Source of the DNA: Nitrososphaerota archaeon
GTDB lineage: Archaea; Thermoproteota; Nitrososphaeria; Nitrososphaerales; Gagatemarchaeaceae
Direction: 5' to 3'
Length of the DNA stretch: 5,624 bases
Assembly (NCBI GenBank): GCA_003135575.1
Contig: PLCG01000046.1
Coordinates: forward strand, 9,345 to 14,968
Shown here: piece by piece, positions 5,345 to 5,624 of the stretch
How the letters are laid out: each line of letters begins with the position of its first letter
Position numbering within the stretch: the stretch's first letter is position 1
The notes under the pieces: generated by a model
Databases searched by the model: none
What the model was told of the DNA's origin: nothing
What the model saw: only the letters and a program-made list of their open reading frames with translations
Translations under genes and position numbers: made by a program

Positions 5345-5624
5345 ATGCGACCAATCCAGGAGATCGTCTCCGAGCTCGGGCTTGACGATGGTCTTACCAC
5401 CCACTACGGGAAGTTCAAAGCAAAGATTCCGCTCTCTGCGCTTGGCGGCCGCCCCCTGAAGGGCAAGCTCGTGCTCGTCACCGGCATCACCCCGACGTCC
5501 CACGGAGAGGGGAAGACCGTGGTGTCGATTGGGCTCGCGATGGGGCTCAAGAAGCTGGGGAAGCTCGCTGTCGCGTGCATCAGGCAGCCCTCCCTGGGGC
5601 CGGTCTTCGGGATCAAGGGCGGCG
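5345..5624 (+). CDS. fhs: Formate-tetrahydrofolate ligase, N-terminal part (runs off the window)
   Basis: Makes 10-formyltetrahydrofolate from formate, ATP and tetrahydrofolate in the cytoplasm, the formate entry point of H4F one-carbon metabolism. Only the first 93 codons are present; the family is usually about 550 residues. They align with the family N-terminus: PIQEIVSELGL (3-13), YGKFKAKI (21-28), KGKLVLVTGITPTSHGEGKT (39-58) with its P-loop-like nucleotide site, and QPSLGPVFGIKGG (81-93), nearly the family signature. Bacterial enzymes usually have PAGEGKT where this has SHGEGKT. ATG 5345 is the first start after the upstream in-frame stop at 5315-5317, and the N-terminus matches the family length. 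It follows the small protein by 27 nt with no AT-rich promoter between, so it is probably read through from the hydrolase operon. No clear SD precedes it; GGAG at 5318-5321 is too far away. Confidence 0.94.
   Translation, partial: MRPIQEIVSELGLDDGLTTHYGKFKAKIPLSALGGRPLKGKLVLVTGITPTSHGEGKTVVSIGLAMGLKKLGKLAVACIRQPSLGPVFGIKGG

Overview
The window looks archaeal. The genes are GC-rich with frequent AGG arginine codons. The short AT-poor leaders carry TATA-like (box A) elements at archaeal distances from the starts, and several lead genes begin with TTG without a Shine-Dalgarno (SD) sequence. Internal operon genes, by contrast, have an SD overlapping the preceding stop codon. HMG-CoA reductase is expected in an archaeon because it makes mevalonate for isoprenoid lipids. 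The lineage cannot be fixed from this sequence: a class II (bacterial-type) reductase together with formate-tetrahydrofolate ligase would suit some Thermoplasmata or uncultured TACK lineages, but that is inference.

Layout. (1) 92-1363 (+): complete class II HMG-CoA reductase behind a TATA box at 55-60. (2) 1370-2298 (-): two overlapping genes of unknown function, convergent to the reductase with only 6 nt between. The first translated is a single-anchor protein with an extracytoplasmic beta-rich domain; the second is a four-helix membrane protein. (3) 2299-2458: a 160-bp divergent intergenic region with promoter candidates for both directions and a 24-bp imperfect palindrome around the leftward one. 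(4) 2459-4142 (+): an ABC-2 type exporter, ATPase then permease. (5) 4196-5317 (+): a dienelactone-hydrolase family enzyme and a small cysteine-containing protein that follows it closely. (6) 5345 to the window end (+): the first 93 codons of formate-tetrahydrofolate ligase, cut by the window edge.

How they fit together. The reductase feeds lipid synthesis and the ligase feeds tetrahydrofolate one-carbon metabolism. The exporter pair is self-sufficient as a homodimeric half-transporter system. The two leftward genes share a control region with the exporter and may belong to the same envelope function, but nothing in their sequences proves it. I saw no mobile element, CRISPR array, tRNA or rRNA, and no stretch over 300 bases without a gene.
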